Assembly: GCA_008694505.1 (NCBI GenBank)
Contig: VZDJ01007755.1
Location: 8,818,334 to 8,882,333, forward strand
Direction of reading: 5' to 3'
DNA from: Cyanoderma ruficeps
Taxonomy: Eukaryota > Chordata > Aves > Passeriformes > Timaliidae
DNA length: 64,000 bases
Below the pieces are notes generated by a model. It searched no databases. It saw only the letters and a program-made list of their open reading frames with translations, and was not told the origin of the DNA. A program made the position numbers and the translations under genes. Shown in pieces: positions 12,301 to 33,206 of the stretch. The first letter of the stretch is position 1, and each line of letters starts with the position of its first letter.

Positions 12301-14926
12301 AGAGTACCTTTTTTATTTCACATAGTGTCAGATGTTGCTAAAAACAGCAAAATCCTAATAATTTCTTGTCACTGCAGGAGGCTGGGTTTTTGCTGTTGGT
12401 TATTCATGAACTTGTGACCACTATTAACATAAGAAGCTAAGTGTCTGCACTCTGCAGCATTTCCTTTGCAGGACTGTGGATTTGCACTCTGCCTTCAGCT
12501 ATTGAAAGTTTTTCTTGTTTACCCTTATAATCATTTAACAAACAGGAGGAAATAGCAGTACCTGGAAATAGAATTTGAGTCACATTTCAAAACTATTAAG
12601 ATTCAGAGGAAACCCTTTAACAACAGGGACAAGTCTGTAAGTTCTACTACATGCATTAAGAATGGAAATATAAAAGTGCTCAGCTATTTGATGAAGTGGT
12701 ATCAGGAAATGGAACATGAAATCAAGTCTAACAATTCACAAATACACATCAGTCTTTTCATCCTTGGACTGCCTGCTTGGTGTAGCAGGCTTTTGTTAGT
12801 ACTGCCTGTAACAGTATCGTATGGACACAAAAGTTTGCAAGACCAGACCAAAAAGCACCAAAATGGTTGCTGACTCAGGTAACACAAATGCTACCTGATG
12901 AAACAAGCCCAGCTTTAAAATAAACCCCAAACAAATAAAAAAAATTAATCAAAATGTTTTGATTATCAATATAAGTGAAGGAAATTTGGAAAATGCTGAC
13001 GTACATCTCTCCAGGTAAGAACAGCGACTGAAGAAAAGACTTGTAGAAGAATAACCTCAAGCATTAAAAAGGTGGAATAAGGACACAACACAAACGAGTA
13101 TAAGGTGAAAAAAGGACAGAAGCATTAAACAAGGCAAAGTGTCCGAGGAGACCAATGGTGAAAGGTGATTTAATGCCTCATCCAGCAGATTTGGTACTAA
13201 AGGGCTTGTTAGGATCCTAGATGGAACAGGCAAGGCACAGACAGACAAACACCACAGTGTCAGAGGGCTGAAAAGGTAGAACCATGAAGGGAAGCAGAAT
13301 TGTTTGGCTGGCAGTAGATCAGAGCTTCTGGTGAATAAATCGAGGAGAAACAACAAAGCAAGGCTTTGGACTACCCTTCCATGCCCAACATCCTCACTCC
13401 AGCCACTGGGAATGTTCCTAGTCAGTTCACTGGGTTATGAGGCAAAAAGAAAAACAAGCAGGAATGAAGGAATAGTTTCAGAAGACAAATTCACTCAGCT
13501 AGAAGAGGAAGGGTAGCCTGCTACACATGAGGGATGATGAGGAGAAGAACATAAATAAGCAGATGTGTAAAACAGGAAATAATTAAGAGAATAATCTCAC
13601 AAGAAATGGGAGATTCTTCTGGTAAGGTAGCCAACAAACTGAGAGAAATTTGGGAAGTCAAACTTTTTTAATTCAGCCTGTTTCAGCATATTAGATTCTT
13701 GCTTCAGGAGCAAGATCAAGAAAAGCAGACAATGATTAATTTCCAAGTAAACGTTGAGAAACTTACCTGTGTCCCTCATTAAATCCATATTTTGGTATGG
13801 CCAAGTAAAATGGAGTTTGACCACCCTCAAAGCCCAATCGGGGGCGATTCCCTCTTTGTCTTTCTCCTTTGTGACCTCGGCCACACTTCCGACCTCCGTA
13901 TCTTCCACGGCCACGTCTCTTTTCCTTCAAAACAATCCAAGACACATTTAGACAACTGTTTCAGAGACCAGTACCTCTTGGAACATTAGACTTCAGAGAT
14001 AGAAACAGCCGAGTAAAATGATGATTCTTGAGGAAAAATTAAGTTATACATTTTTTTTTTCTAAGTGGAAAAATAGTAAAGCAGTTAATGTGAATTTTGC
14101 AGAGCACTGCTTTAGGCTGGCACCACAAACAGTCTGGGGACAAGTCAGCTTCCTTTGGTGGCAGGGATGGCCAAGTCTAGCACAAAACTGCACTTGAATT
14201 CTGCACTGTTTAGCAGCTTTAGTGAGTCTTCAGCACTTTTAGAAGAGTGCTGCCTGTTTTTCCCTTCTCTGTTCCTATGGTTTAAGCCTTTGAATCCCAT
14301 CTCCTCATTCACTAATTCCCTCCAAACCACAAGCGCTTCTCCCTGGTTTCTTTTCGTAATTTCTCTACCACCTCATAAGGAGACAGATCACAGGTTTGTT
14401 TTCGAGAAACAGTAACAAGAATGTTAGCTGGCATCACATTCCTTTTCTTTGTACGCCTTCTAACCTTCCATTTCCAAACATATTACTCCATCCCATAAAC
14501 ACGTGTAGGCAAAACCTTTTACTATTCCCCTCCGGCCCCGGCAATGGCGCTGAGGTTCAGCCAGCACCACTCCTCGGCCAGCTCTCTGGGGGGATGGCCA
14601 CACGGCCCGCAAAGGGCAACAGCAGTCCACCATATGTGGACTGTCCACATGACAGCCATCTGCTCCTCTGCCTTTCCACGCCTATTCTGGCCAGGTCGCT
14701 CTCCTGGCCGTGCCAGGATAATGTCCTTCTGACAACCCTGCGGGCAAACCACACCGGGACGGGGCGCGCCCGCTGCCGGGCCACGGTCCTGCCGCCAGGG
14801 CTCACCCTGCAGGCTGCAGGCACTCACCCGCTTTTTGGAGCCGGGGTTGGGCCTTAGGTTGGCCAGGCTGACCCTGGGCAGCGAGCGCAGCAGCTCCAGG
14901 GCCCGGTTCGCGCCGTTCCCGTTCAT
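9014..14926 (-). CDS. MRPL15: 39S ribosomal protein L15, mitochondrial (uL15m)
   Basis: This is a nuclear gene for a protein of the large subunit of the mitochondrial ribosome, made in the cytosol and imported into the matrix. The coding sequence is join(9014-9351, 10596-10719, 11206-11371, 13767-13924, 14828-14926) on the minus strand: 885 nt, 294 aa, close to the human length (about 296). Residues 1 to about 30 form a basic, acid-poor presequence. Residues 34-68 hold the Gly/Arg-rich uL15 segment ([16 protein letters not shown] at 43-58), which threads into rRNA. The C-terminal 110 residues are the highly conserved mitochondrial extension ([19 protein letters not shown] and following). All donors are GT, all acceptors are AG, and the phases agree. 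The start ATG has G at -3 and is the first ATG of the conserved N-terminus. The gene lies head to head with LYPLA1, and its start is inside a CpG island. No defect was seen. Confidence 0.97.
9352..10595 (-). other. MRPL15: MRPL15 intron 4
   Basis: A 1.24 kb GT-AG intron. It is AT-rich and holds one CR1 3' tail (10396-10456), in the orientation opposite to the gene. Nothing else is recognisable. Confidence 0.85.
10396..10456 (+). mobile_element. CR1 LINE 3' tail fragment
   Basis: The stretch matches the 3' end of avian CR1 as I know it: CAGATGATCTTTAAGGTCCC, then TGCCAACACAAAATATTCCATGAGTCTATAAA. The latter corresponds to the CR1 pattern of CCAACCCAAACCATTCTATGATTCTATGA. It is a short, diverged, 5'-truncated copy lying in an MRPL15 intron. 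Confidence 0.75.
10596..10719 (-). CDS. MRPL15: MRPL15 coding exon 4
   Basis: It encodes residues 142-182 ([20 protein letters not shown] and on to YDPRSL) plus one base of Glu183. The acceptor is TTACAG|GGT and the donor is TTGG|GTAAG. The exon covers the core uL15 alpha/beta fold. Confidence 0.94.
10720..11205 (-). other. MRPL15: MRPL15 intron 3
   Basis: A 486-bp GT-AG intron with several A or T runs and an exact CTCF-core match at 11069-11082. Confidence 0.85.
11069..11082 (-). promoter_or_regulatory. CTCF core motif match
   Basis: On the minus strand this reads CCACTAGAGGGCAC, matching every position of the widely used core CCASYAGRKGGC plus the next two bases. It lies in MRPL15 intron 3. 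Occupancy cannot be judged from sequence alone. Confidence 0.5.
11206..11371 (-). CDS. MRPL15: MRPL15 coding exon 3
   Basis: It completes Ser86 and encodes residues 87-141 ([20 protein letters not shown] through [11 protein letters not shown]). The acceptor is TCCAG|C and the donor is GAG|GTATG, ending in phase 0. Confidence 0.95.
11372..13766 (-). other. MRPL15: MRPL15 intron 2
   Basis: A 2.4 kb GT-AG intron, the longest of the gene, AT-rich with A runs near 11388-11420 and 11499-11512. No repeat family, RNA gene or internal exon was recognised. Confidence 0.85.
13767..13924 (-). CDS. MRPL15: MRPL15 coding exon 2
   Basis: It encodes residues 34-85 plus two bases of Ser86: the Gly/Arg-rich rRNA-binding loop and [10 protein letters not shown]. 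The acceptor is GAAG|GAAAAG and the donor is CACAG|GTAAGT. Confidence 0.95.
13925..14827 (-). other. MRPL15: MRPL15 intron 1
   Basis: A 903-bp GT-AG intron. The 300 bp nearest exon 1 (about 14520-14827) belong to the CpG-rich promoter domain. The remainder is AT-rich and featureless. Confidence 0.85.
14828..14926 (-). CDS. MRPL15: MRPL15 coding exon 1
   Basis: It encodes residues 1-33, beginning [13 protein letters not shown]: the mitochondrial presequence and the PNPGSKK motif that opens mature uL15m. The donor is CGG|GTGAGT at 14827-14826 (minus strand) and the exon ends in phase 0. Confidence 0.95.
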
Positions 14927-15100
14927 GGCCGCTCCCTCCCAAGGGCGCCCGCACGGAGCGCGCCCGGCCGCGGCGCTTTACGGCAGCGCCGTAAACCGCC
15001 CCTGCCGCGCCGTCCCAGCGGTGTCGCGCAGCCGGCGGTGCCGGAGCCGGGAATTGCGATGGTTGAGGGACGGGCACTTGTTGCGTTTCGGTTTCCAGCA
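14927..15100 (-). promoter_or_regulatory. MRPL15: MRPL15 CpG-island promoter and 5' UTR
   Basis: Very GC-rich and CpG-dense DNA lies directly upstream of the MRPL15 ATG, with no TATA box, as is usual for housekeeping and mitochondrial ribosomal genes. It contains GC clusters, a GCGCA half-site of the kind NRF1 uses near 15026, and a perfect inverted repeat at 14977-14995. The transcription start is inferred to lie at about 14940-15020. Confidence 0.7.
14977..14995. repeat. Perfect inverted repeat in MRPL15 promoter
   Basis: TTTACGGC (14977-14984) and GCCGTAAA (14988-14995) are exact reverse complements around AGC. They lie 51-69 bp upstream of the MRPL15 ATG, so the element is either a dimer-type protein site or a 5' UTR hairpin. 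I do not recognise a factor for it. Confidence 0.75.
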
Positions 15101-17689
15101 CCCGCTGCTTTATTACGGAGACCTCAGCCAAGGGTTTCCAGGCCGAGTCTTTAAAAGCATCAGGCTGCATCTAAACCCGCCTGGCCGGCGGTGCAGCGAA
15201 CCTTGCTGAGCTGCATGCTGTGCAGGTACTGGAAATAGCCATTGCGGTTGGAGACTCTCGTGGCTTAACTCCAGACATCAACCAAGCCTAACACAGGCTC
15301 ACCCCCCACCAGTGGGATCGGGGAGAGAATTAGAAGGATAAAAGGTAGAAAATTCACGAGTTGAGGTAAAGACAGATTACTAGGGAAAGCAAAAGCTGTA
15401 CATCCAAAGCAAAACAAGGAATTAATTCACTTTTTACCTTGGGGAAGCAGGTGTTCAGCCATCTCCAGGAGAGGAGGGCCCCATCATGTGTGATGGTTAT
15501 TTGGAAAGACAAACACCATCACCCAAAACATCCCCCATCCTCCTCCTTCTTCCCCCCATTTTATATACTGAGAGTGATGCCGTAAGGTTTGGAATATCCC
15601 TTTGGTTGCTGAGGTCACTTGTCCTGGCTGTGTCTCCTCTCGCCCTCCCATGTACCCCAAGTCTTCTCATGGGCATGGCAACCTGAAAAGCAGAGAAGGC
15701 CTTGGCTCTGTGTAAGTCCTGATGAGCAGTAACAAAAACATCTCTGTATTATCAACCCCGTGTCCAGCACAAATCCAAAACACAGCCCCACATCAGCCAC
15801 TGGGAAGAAAATTACTGCAGTCAAGACGGAGACAGAGATGTTCCTAGTACTGCTGCAGTACTCGATCACATGTATTATTTCAGTCTTTTAAATATTATTT
15901 CAGTCTTTTAAATATAAACATGTACCTATTGGAAAACCATGCAGCAGCTTCCATGGGTGTATTGGTGTGGTGGGAAGGGTGTGCAGGGTGCAGGCTCAGC
16001 GCAGAGAAGAACTGAACTCTAGAGGCTTCCATTGAGCAGTTACAGAGCAGAAAGGACAGTTCCCATTGTGAAAGCTGATACTTCTCAGTGTAATATCCTG
16101 CTTTCCAACCTGAAACTTCTGTTTGGCAGTACCTTCTTCCATGTTGAATGTCTGCTTCAGATTGGAGAAGGGATCAGGCAGCAGCTCTGCCAGCCCTGAG
16201 AATAAAAGGAGGTAAAATGGAAATCATGCTCCAGAGATCTGTGAGTTTCAGTATGAAATCTGTGTAGCTTCTTACCCCATTCAAAGAAATGAAGAAAAAT
16301 TACATTGTAACTATACACGAGATGCTGGTATGAACAACCATCTGATCTAAGCCCGTTTCAGCCTCTAGGGCAGGGAAAATGACATAATTTAGAACATACT
16401 TTCCCTGGTAGAACTCTCACTGCTTTGAACAGAAATTTCAAATCAGGTAGAAAAGTATCATACCTAAGACAGATATCTCACTCTGAATGAACAGTCAATG
16501 CACCAGTTTTTGAAAGGTTCACAGCTCAGATGTTTTCAGCAATTCCTGAAGGTGAGTTTCTTGAACATTTGTTTATAACCAGCAGACTGCCCCATGCCCA
16601 ATCCATCCCGTTTCCCCAGTGCCCCCAGGGCCATGCTAGCAGCAGCTGGGAATTCAAGTAAGATCCTTCCAGCTCTACTGACTAAAATATTAAAATCTTG
16701 TTCTGTTTATTAGCAGACCATTACTTCTTAGGCTGGAGGTTCAGCAGCAGCTCACCTTATGGAAGTGACATTTACATGGTAAATAACAGAGTAGAGAGGG
16801 AAAGCAAAATTTTGTTCGTGTTCCAAAAAGATTATCTACAGCAAGAGTCAGGTTTGGCATACTTAATAAGCACCTGACATAATGTGAAGCTCCCAATCTT
16901 AGAAGAATTTTTAATGCATAAACTGTATTTTCTTAACAGGGTTGAACTGGGTACAGTACATAAAGCAGAACACGCTAAATGAGAGACAAATCAAACAAAA
17001 AAATTACCTGTGAAAATAATCAAATTTTAGCAATAACAGGGATGCCGTGGCATCAATACTAAGTATCAAAGCAGCCAAACAATCATGGCAAGAGAGGTTG
17101 TGTATTCAGTGTTACACAGCTGGCATAAAGGCTCTTCAAATAAATTTTATGCAGCCAATGCTGGTGATGTTGATGAGCAAAAGCTTTGTGAAAAATTGTC
17201 CCTGTTTGGTATGGAACACAGCAGTGGGAAGGATGTGAAAGAAGTATAGTGTGCGTTCAGCTGCTGTTGGAGCTGCCAAACAAGCATCCCTGCCAGCCAC
17301 TTACCATCCGGCAAATACAATGAGCATATTGATTTTCTGGGAGTAAATGTCTGACAAAGATGTATGGACTAGAAGACAAAGAACAAAGTATTCCGTTTGA
17401 ATAGAAATGTGTTTGCCATATATATTCAGAGTCGGTCCAAGTATTTGGAATGGACTGGAATGATCCAGTAACTTCAACCACAGTGCCTGAATAGCCGAAC
17501 ACGTTTCAAATGAGTAAGGATCGGTGACTTGTGAGCTATAAGCCAAGAGATTTAATTCTGTGGTGAAGGCATCTGACCCGTTGAGGGCATATGAGCCCCC
17601 CGCTAACCGTGCTGTTTGCTATATTTGTGCTGCTATTCCCGTCTTCCCGTGACTTAGCCTTTTATATTTTACCTATTTAAGAATACCGT
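15101..17689. other. Spacer between MRPL15 and LYPLA1 promoters
   Basis: Base composition returns to average after about 15200. No exon, RNA gene or recognised repeat family was found. A 20-bp tandem duplication is present at 15873-15915. The two flanking genes are transcribed away from this spacer. Confidence 0.7.
15873..15915. repeat. 20-bp tandem duplication
   Basis: TATTATTTCAGTCTTTTAAA occurs twice in direct succession (15873-15892 and 15893-15912), followed by three bases of a third copy. The copies are identical, which suggests a recent slippage event. Confidence 0.85.
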
Positions 17690-17827
17690 AATTTCCTTTT
17701 TCCCCCCGGGCCTTGTAGCACAGCACAAGGCGCCCGCCCGCGCCCCTCCCACCCGGCTCCCGCCGCCTCCCCGCGCCGCCTCCCCGCCGCTGGCCCGTGT
17801 CCCGCCGGCCGCCCCGCAGCCCGGTGC
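17690..17827 (+). promoter_or_regulatory. LYPLA1: LYPLA1 CpG-island promoter and 5' UTR
   Basis: Composition switches sharply to GC- and CpG-rich at about 17700. The stretch has several Sp1-like GC boxes on the complementary strand (CCCGCCCGCGCCCC near 17730) and no TATA box. It runs without a break into the first coding exon, so the start site is probably within these 140 bp. The island continues through intron 1 to about 18250. Confidence 0.7.
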
Positions 17828-27598
<9,771 letters not shown>

Positions 27599-27930
27599 AC
27601 TGATCTGTGAGAAGCCTTCTATATAAATACACCAGCACCGACTGTGGTAGAGTGTTAAATCGTTTCATATGCCTGATAGGAAACATTATTTCTATACCTG
27701 CAGTGTTACTACTGTGTTGCAAATTTATACTTACAATGAAGATTAAATAATACACACGTACAAGAAATGATAATCTTTTTAGTATTTATCACCCAGTGAT
27801 GGGAAGGATGTGAATGAGGGAACTAGGTAACAATGACAGAATGTAACTGTTTTAAGATGTCTGATTATTTTTTTTTCTTGATTGCAGAATTTCAAACTAT
27901 TTGTACAAGTAATAAAAACCCCTAAATTTA
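27599..27930 (+). other. LYPLA1: LYPLA1 3' UTR (minimum extent)
   Basis: This is AT-rich sequence after the stop, to just beyond the first canonical AATAAA at 27911-27916. Further AATAAA hexamers at 28106-28111 and 30831-30836 allow longer 3' UTR forms, so the true end is uncertain. Confidence 0.55.
27911..27916 (+). terminator. LYPLA1: Candidate LYPLA1 poly(A) signal
   Basis: The first canonical AATAAA after the LYPLA1 stop, 313 nt downstream. Alternatives lie at 28106 and 30831. Confidence 0.5.
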
Positions 27931-28050
27931 AGTGAGCAACATAGATGTGACCAGTTTAGTTTTACTTGAGATGTGATTTGTTCTTAATACTCATTGAAAA
28001 CATATGACAACATTTCTTTTACGTAATGAATGCATAAAGAACACAACATA

Positions 28051-28096
28051 AAACACAGTGGGCATAAAGTACAGAACATGTAACATAGTGGGCATA
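28051..28096 (+). repeat. Imperfect 30-bp direct repeat
   Basis: AAACACAGTGGGCATA (28051-28066) recurs as TAACATAGTGGGCATA (28081-28096), two mismatches in 16, at a spacing of 30 bp. It is too short to classify. Confidence 0.6.
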
Positions 28097-31000
28097 TGAT
28101 GGTAGAATAAATGCTACCAAGGATAAAGCTTTAAAGATTATATGTTAATTTTTTAACAGATAAAGAGGGTTGTTCTGTAATGGCTAGAAGTCAGCAAAGG
28201 TATTTCTTCTATTAAAACCACCTCAAATTTAAAATGTTCATATAGATAGATACTGTGGAAATTCTAAAGGGACTCATTCCTTATTAGAGTGTTGTTTGTC
28301 GCTTATTGTCTTTTTTTCTTTTAAGCTCATTGCAAGTGTTGACTTAGAATAGAATTCTGAAGAAGTGCATAGGATTAATTTGAATTTCATTTAAAAATTC
28401 TTGTTTTCATACTGAATATTCATCTGATGCTTTAGTTGTTGTAGTTTTCCTTTGTTTATGTATTTCACATGAATAGCTACAAAATGTTTTGATTTTTTTC
28501 TCTGTGCTTTGGAGTAAATAACTGAAAATAGTGCAGCTGCATAGCTTTTGTAGCTGCATAGTATTGTTGAGCTCCCATCTGTAACACACACTTATTTGAG
28601 TTATTTTTTACTAGAAATGTAAGTGCAATTGGGATATAACTCACCTAAACTTTAAAGTGATACTTTTAGATGATACTCTGTAATACTTTCTCTTATTACA
28701 TGTTAAGACTTAATTTTTTTTTTCTGAATAGGAACAAAGCCTTTTATTTTCAAATCTATCCTCCTACATTTCCCCAGATCATTATAGCCTAGGAATATGA
28801 ACATCTATCCTGGAAAAAAGAGTAAATTTGCAAGATACAGAATGTTTCTTCTTTCAGAACTTTACAATTGTAGAATGCACTGGTTTGCAGGAGTTGATGC
28901 ACACTCAATAGCTTTTTTCAGTTAAGAGCTATAATTTACTGCTGGAAACAGCTGTTCTGTAGCATTCAGAGGCTGTCAGCACACTAGGAATGTTTAAACA
29001 ATGCACTACACTTTTTACTGCATAATTTGCTGCATAACAATGTTCTATCCTGTAATATGCTTTCAGTCAAAGAATATTTCTATTTTGGGTGTATCTGTCA
29101 CGTCAGCACTGTGCATTTAAGGTACTTTTCCTCTCCCAAGGGTCCTCTTACAGTGTATGTGGATTTATATTAGATATCTGCCAGTACAAAAACATACGTG
29201 AGGAATTGCACCTTTATATCTCTCCTTTAACATTGCTGCTGCCAGAGATCTGAACTGTTTACCTAGTCTGTGTTACCAGTTCTCAGTGCTTTTTTTTTTT
29301 TAAATGTTGCACTTCATTTTTTAGGAAGCTGCTTCTTTTCTAATTCAGTTTCTCTGGATTATTAAACATCTCTTAATATGTAAAATTGGAAAGGAGGGTT
29401 TTTTTCCTAAATGGTAAGAAACAGTCTTAAATATTCCATCTGTGCAGTTAAGAGGGCATTTTTATTAACTTTAAAGTTTAATTAGTGATTTCTCTCAGTC
29501 ACTCTCTTCTATAGATCTGCCAATTTGTCTTTCAGTTAATTTAATTCATAGAAGAGACTGTAATATTCTTACTGTAGTTGTGCCAAAATTCTCTTGAGAA
29601 AACATTATGTCCTAGCTTGGAGTCATTCCCAAATTGCATTGGCTGATTTTGCAATTCTACTGAATTGCAGTCTTGGTAAGCAAACTATATGTTATTCCCC
29701 CTAGTTTTTAGGTTTATTTTCATTCCCCTGTTGTCTAAATAATTCCCTGAGTATTGGTGTGTTTCCAAAGTTCTTGCACAAGCTTCTAATTTTTGCTTCA
29801 TTATTTTTGTGTTCTGTTTGTAGATTTGTTGATGTCTTAACTTCTAATTAACTGTGTGCTCATTTCACATACTTTTCCTTCTGCAAGAAATGGTTTAAAA
29901 AACTATTTCTAAGATGTTAAAATGAGATCTGCCCTAGCTTTCTTCTGTGTTAGCTTCATAACACTTTCTTCAACTTGGTGAGCTGTGTTTACTGTTTGTG
30001 GTCACATTCTAGTACTTAAAAACTCTAATCTAAGTCAGCTTCTACTGTCACTGTCATGATGCTTTCAGATGTTTTTCTAGAAATGCTTTTTATGTGTTAA
30101 CTTTGTTCAAACATTCAGCTATCATAACAAGATTCTTTTTCATATTGTTGTTTTGCTGCTTGCTTTATCTACAAAGAGCTGTGTTACCAAAGCCAATATA
30201 AGTAAATGTTTTGACTTACTTTGAATTTCTGTATCCTAGGAAGAATCCTCCTCATTTTTTTTTTCTTCAGGAGTCTATGTTTATATTGCAGTTGGCAGTT
30301 CTTAAAGAGCCCAGAAGCTAGAGGAAACTTTATGTGTGCTCCCATATTACACTGTGTATGTCGAGCTCCTGTCTTTTGTAGCTTCCCAGCTGGTTTGAAA
30401 GCTGATATGATCTTGTAGTTGAACTTCTTCACTACCTGAAGTGATTTGATGCTGGGATTGTTGTTACAATGCATGTACTTGAGGCTGAATAATAGCTCAG
30501 TCTGATGGGGGAGTTTTCATAGTATTCTATTAAAATGGAGAGATTGGACTGTCGGTGTTCTAAATAAGAATGTCCTATCCTCATAAACTGCAATTTGAAA
30601 CTGTCCAATAATGTTTATTTTTTGTAATGTTAGACTTTCCATCAGAGGAGATGATGTCTATCAAACCTGTGAAAGCATTGATACGAAAATATGTCGCTCA
30701 CATATCAGTTTGTTTCAATGGGTATCTAACTCCTTAATGTGTTCTTAATTTCAAAATGGTACTTAAATTGGACTGCAGTTTTGTGCTGTCAGAAGTCTGA
30801 CTTCTTGCTGAAATATGTTGCCCACTTTTGAATAAACATGTTGAATTGCATATTATAAGCCAAATTTTTCAGCTATTCTTCAGGTAAAACTTCACTGGGG
30901 TCTGTACTGTGGTGGGGGCTGTATGATTTGGTCTCTTTGTCCTACCTTGTATAATTACAACACAGTAAATTGGTAAAAGTACTGTACCCTGTAACTGGTA

Positions 31001-32466
31001 TTAGAACTGTTAATTAAAACATGTTCTCTCTAATGGAGTATACTGCACTTCATTGAAATCATTTGGATGCATCTTATATGTAGAGGTGTTGTGGGTTGAT
31101 GGCTGTGACTGAGGGCAAACTGTTGGATGTTAATGAAGCCATATGTACAAGGCTTGTGTCTCTTAAATTTTATAAACAAGTACTGAGCACTTACTCCTTG
31201 TGTTAAGAAATATAAGCCATTGATATTTATTATAAACATCTAAAATGTGATTTATCTTACTAATTTTATTTATAAGAAATCTTAACTTCAGAAATTATTT
31301 CTGTACTAGGGAAAATGTAAAAGCTTTCAATTTTTAATCATTGTGAAATAAATTTCCATCGGTATTTGGGCAAGTACTAAAGATTTTTTCAATACTTACC
31401 TGAAGGAAGTTAAGCTTTTATGTGCTGTCAAACAGTCACTCTAGAGGCTCCCTGAAAATGTCATGTATGGTAATGTACGCATACTATAATACAGAAGAAC
31501 AATGATTTCTAGTTACTGAAAAGAAAATCACTTGCCAAATTAGGTTTTGCTACTTTGTTGAAAGAATCCTAAGTATGATTGGAGGCTTGTTTCATATTCT
31601 GGGTTAATTTTATTTTGACTTGTTTTCTTGGAATTTGCAATAATTTTGAAAGATAAAAGAAATTAAGGTATTTTCTAGTGGAGTTATTCTAGGACAGACA
31701 CTGAAGAGCCAAAGTCTTCTCAGTCTGTATTGCTGCACTTTTCTCTGGGTGTTTTGTGGTGTTGGAAAGGCTTTGAAGTCGATTAAGGTTTGGCATACAT
31801 ACCCCTTAAGAGATTTGTTACAGAAACAATTTTCAGGTCAGGGGTTACATGTGCTATTTAGTTTCATATTTGAGGGTGAACCCTGCTATACATAGTGCAG
31901 GGCACTCTAGAGAAAATGTGGGATTATCTGGGAATAGAGGGAATGGGGTCTGTGTGTGGTAAAGGCAGATTTCCCCCTTCAAGCAGTTTAAAGCTACTAA
32001 AAGGTCTCTTGTCTCATAGACTGCAATGTCCAAAAGTCAGTGTGGAGTACAGTGAGGAATTTCATGAATGGATGGGAATGTGTGGTAGATGCCGTGCTCT
32101 GTGGGAATATGTTGTGTCAAATCACAAGGCTAAGAATAGCCAGTAACAATAAAGATGCAATATTACACAAATAATCTGCCAGTTTATAGTTTTTGAAAAA
32201 CATTTTGAGTAATCTTCAGTGTCTATTTACTTTCAGCCCTGGCATCCCTGATAAGGTAATTGTGAGGAGAAAAATTGCCTAAAACTAACATATAGTAAAA
32301 AGCTCCGAGGCCATGTAGTTTATTAAACTTTATCAAATGTAGTGTGAGAGCAGTGCTGTAAGTGAACGTGACTCAAGAAGTTTTCAGAATGTCTGTTGGT
32401 TAAATTGAAAATGTGATTCTTTGAAGATTAATAGCTGTAGAACAGATTCCCTCCCTTCCTGGCCCA

Positions 32467-32503
32467 TCCCCCTTTCCCCTTTTTTTTTTTTCCCTCCCTT
32501 TTC
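32467..32503 (+). repeat. Homopyrimidine tract (triplex-prone)
   Basis: Thirty-seven pyrimidines in a row: C and T blocks around a central run of about eleven T, with CCC/CCCC blocks on both sides giving partial mirror symmetry. Mirror-symmetric homopyrimidine DNA is the known requirement for H-DNA. Confidence 0.6.
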
Positions 32504-32701
32504 ATTGCTTGCCACTCTCATCTTACCACATTTGCCTTCGGGATAACAGATTTTATTAATTCTCTTTGAGTTGAACAGGTACCTTTGATGTAGCTGATTA
32601 AAGTTGATTTAAACAAAGTGCTTGTATAATTTAATGAACATCCGCAAAGTCAACCAGTAGATAATGTTTTTCTTTTAGGACCAATTACTAGAAAAGAGCA
32701 A

Positions 32702-32740
32702 TCCCTTTCCTCCTTTTTTTTTTTTTTTTTTTTTTTTTNT
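32702..32740 (+). repeat. Poly-T run with an unresolved base
   Basis: A pyrimidine stretch ends in about 25 consecutive T, then N at 32739 and T. The N and the run length probably reflect sequencing or assembly uncertainty. It could also be the poly(A) tail of a minus-strand retrocopy, but no gene-like sequence is attached. Confidence 0.8.
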
Positions 32741-33166
32741 GCTGAGGTGTAGTGAACTTGCTTCAGGCATCTAAGTGGGAGGTTTAGCTTGTGAGGAGAA
32801 GATAGACTTCCCTTGTCTAAGGTTTGTTTTAAAGAGCTACTTTTCTGTATTAACAGATGGCACAGATGGAGTCTGTATGTTCCTCAGTTGTGAATACAAG
32901 CAAACTCTTAAAGTAGTTTCTGCTTGAAATAATTTGCTAGCTGTGTTGTAAAATTTGAAATTATCAGAGGGGATCTTTAAAAGGCTTAAATATTTTAAAT
33001 CTATATTGAAAAAATAGATAAAGTTGCCACAGAATAGAGGAGTCTAATGAACTTAAAAGCTCTAGAAACTAAAAAAAAAGTAAAAAAAACCCCAAAACAT
33101 TAGCTTATTTATATATATATATTTAAATACTTGCAGTTACTGCTTTTAAGTTGAAAAAAAGTGAAG

Positions 33167-33206
33167 ACATTTTGAAAATGTAAACAACATTTTGAAAAAG
33201 TAAATT
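33167..33206 (+). repeat. Two-copy 20-bp tandem repeat
   Basis: ACATTTTGAAAATGTAAACA (33167-33186) is followed directly by ACATTTTGAAAAAGTAAATT, with a few differences. Confidence 0.6.

Noticed and set aside
14396..15209. Several overlapping open frames on both strands around the MRPL15 first exon
   Set aside because: All except residues 1-33 of MRPL15 are CpG-island shadows with no domain or splice support.
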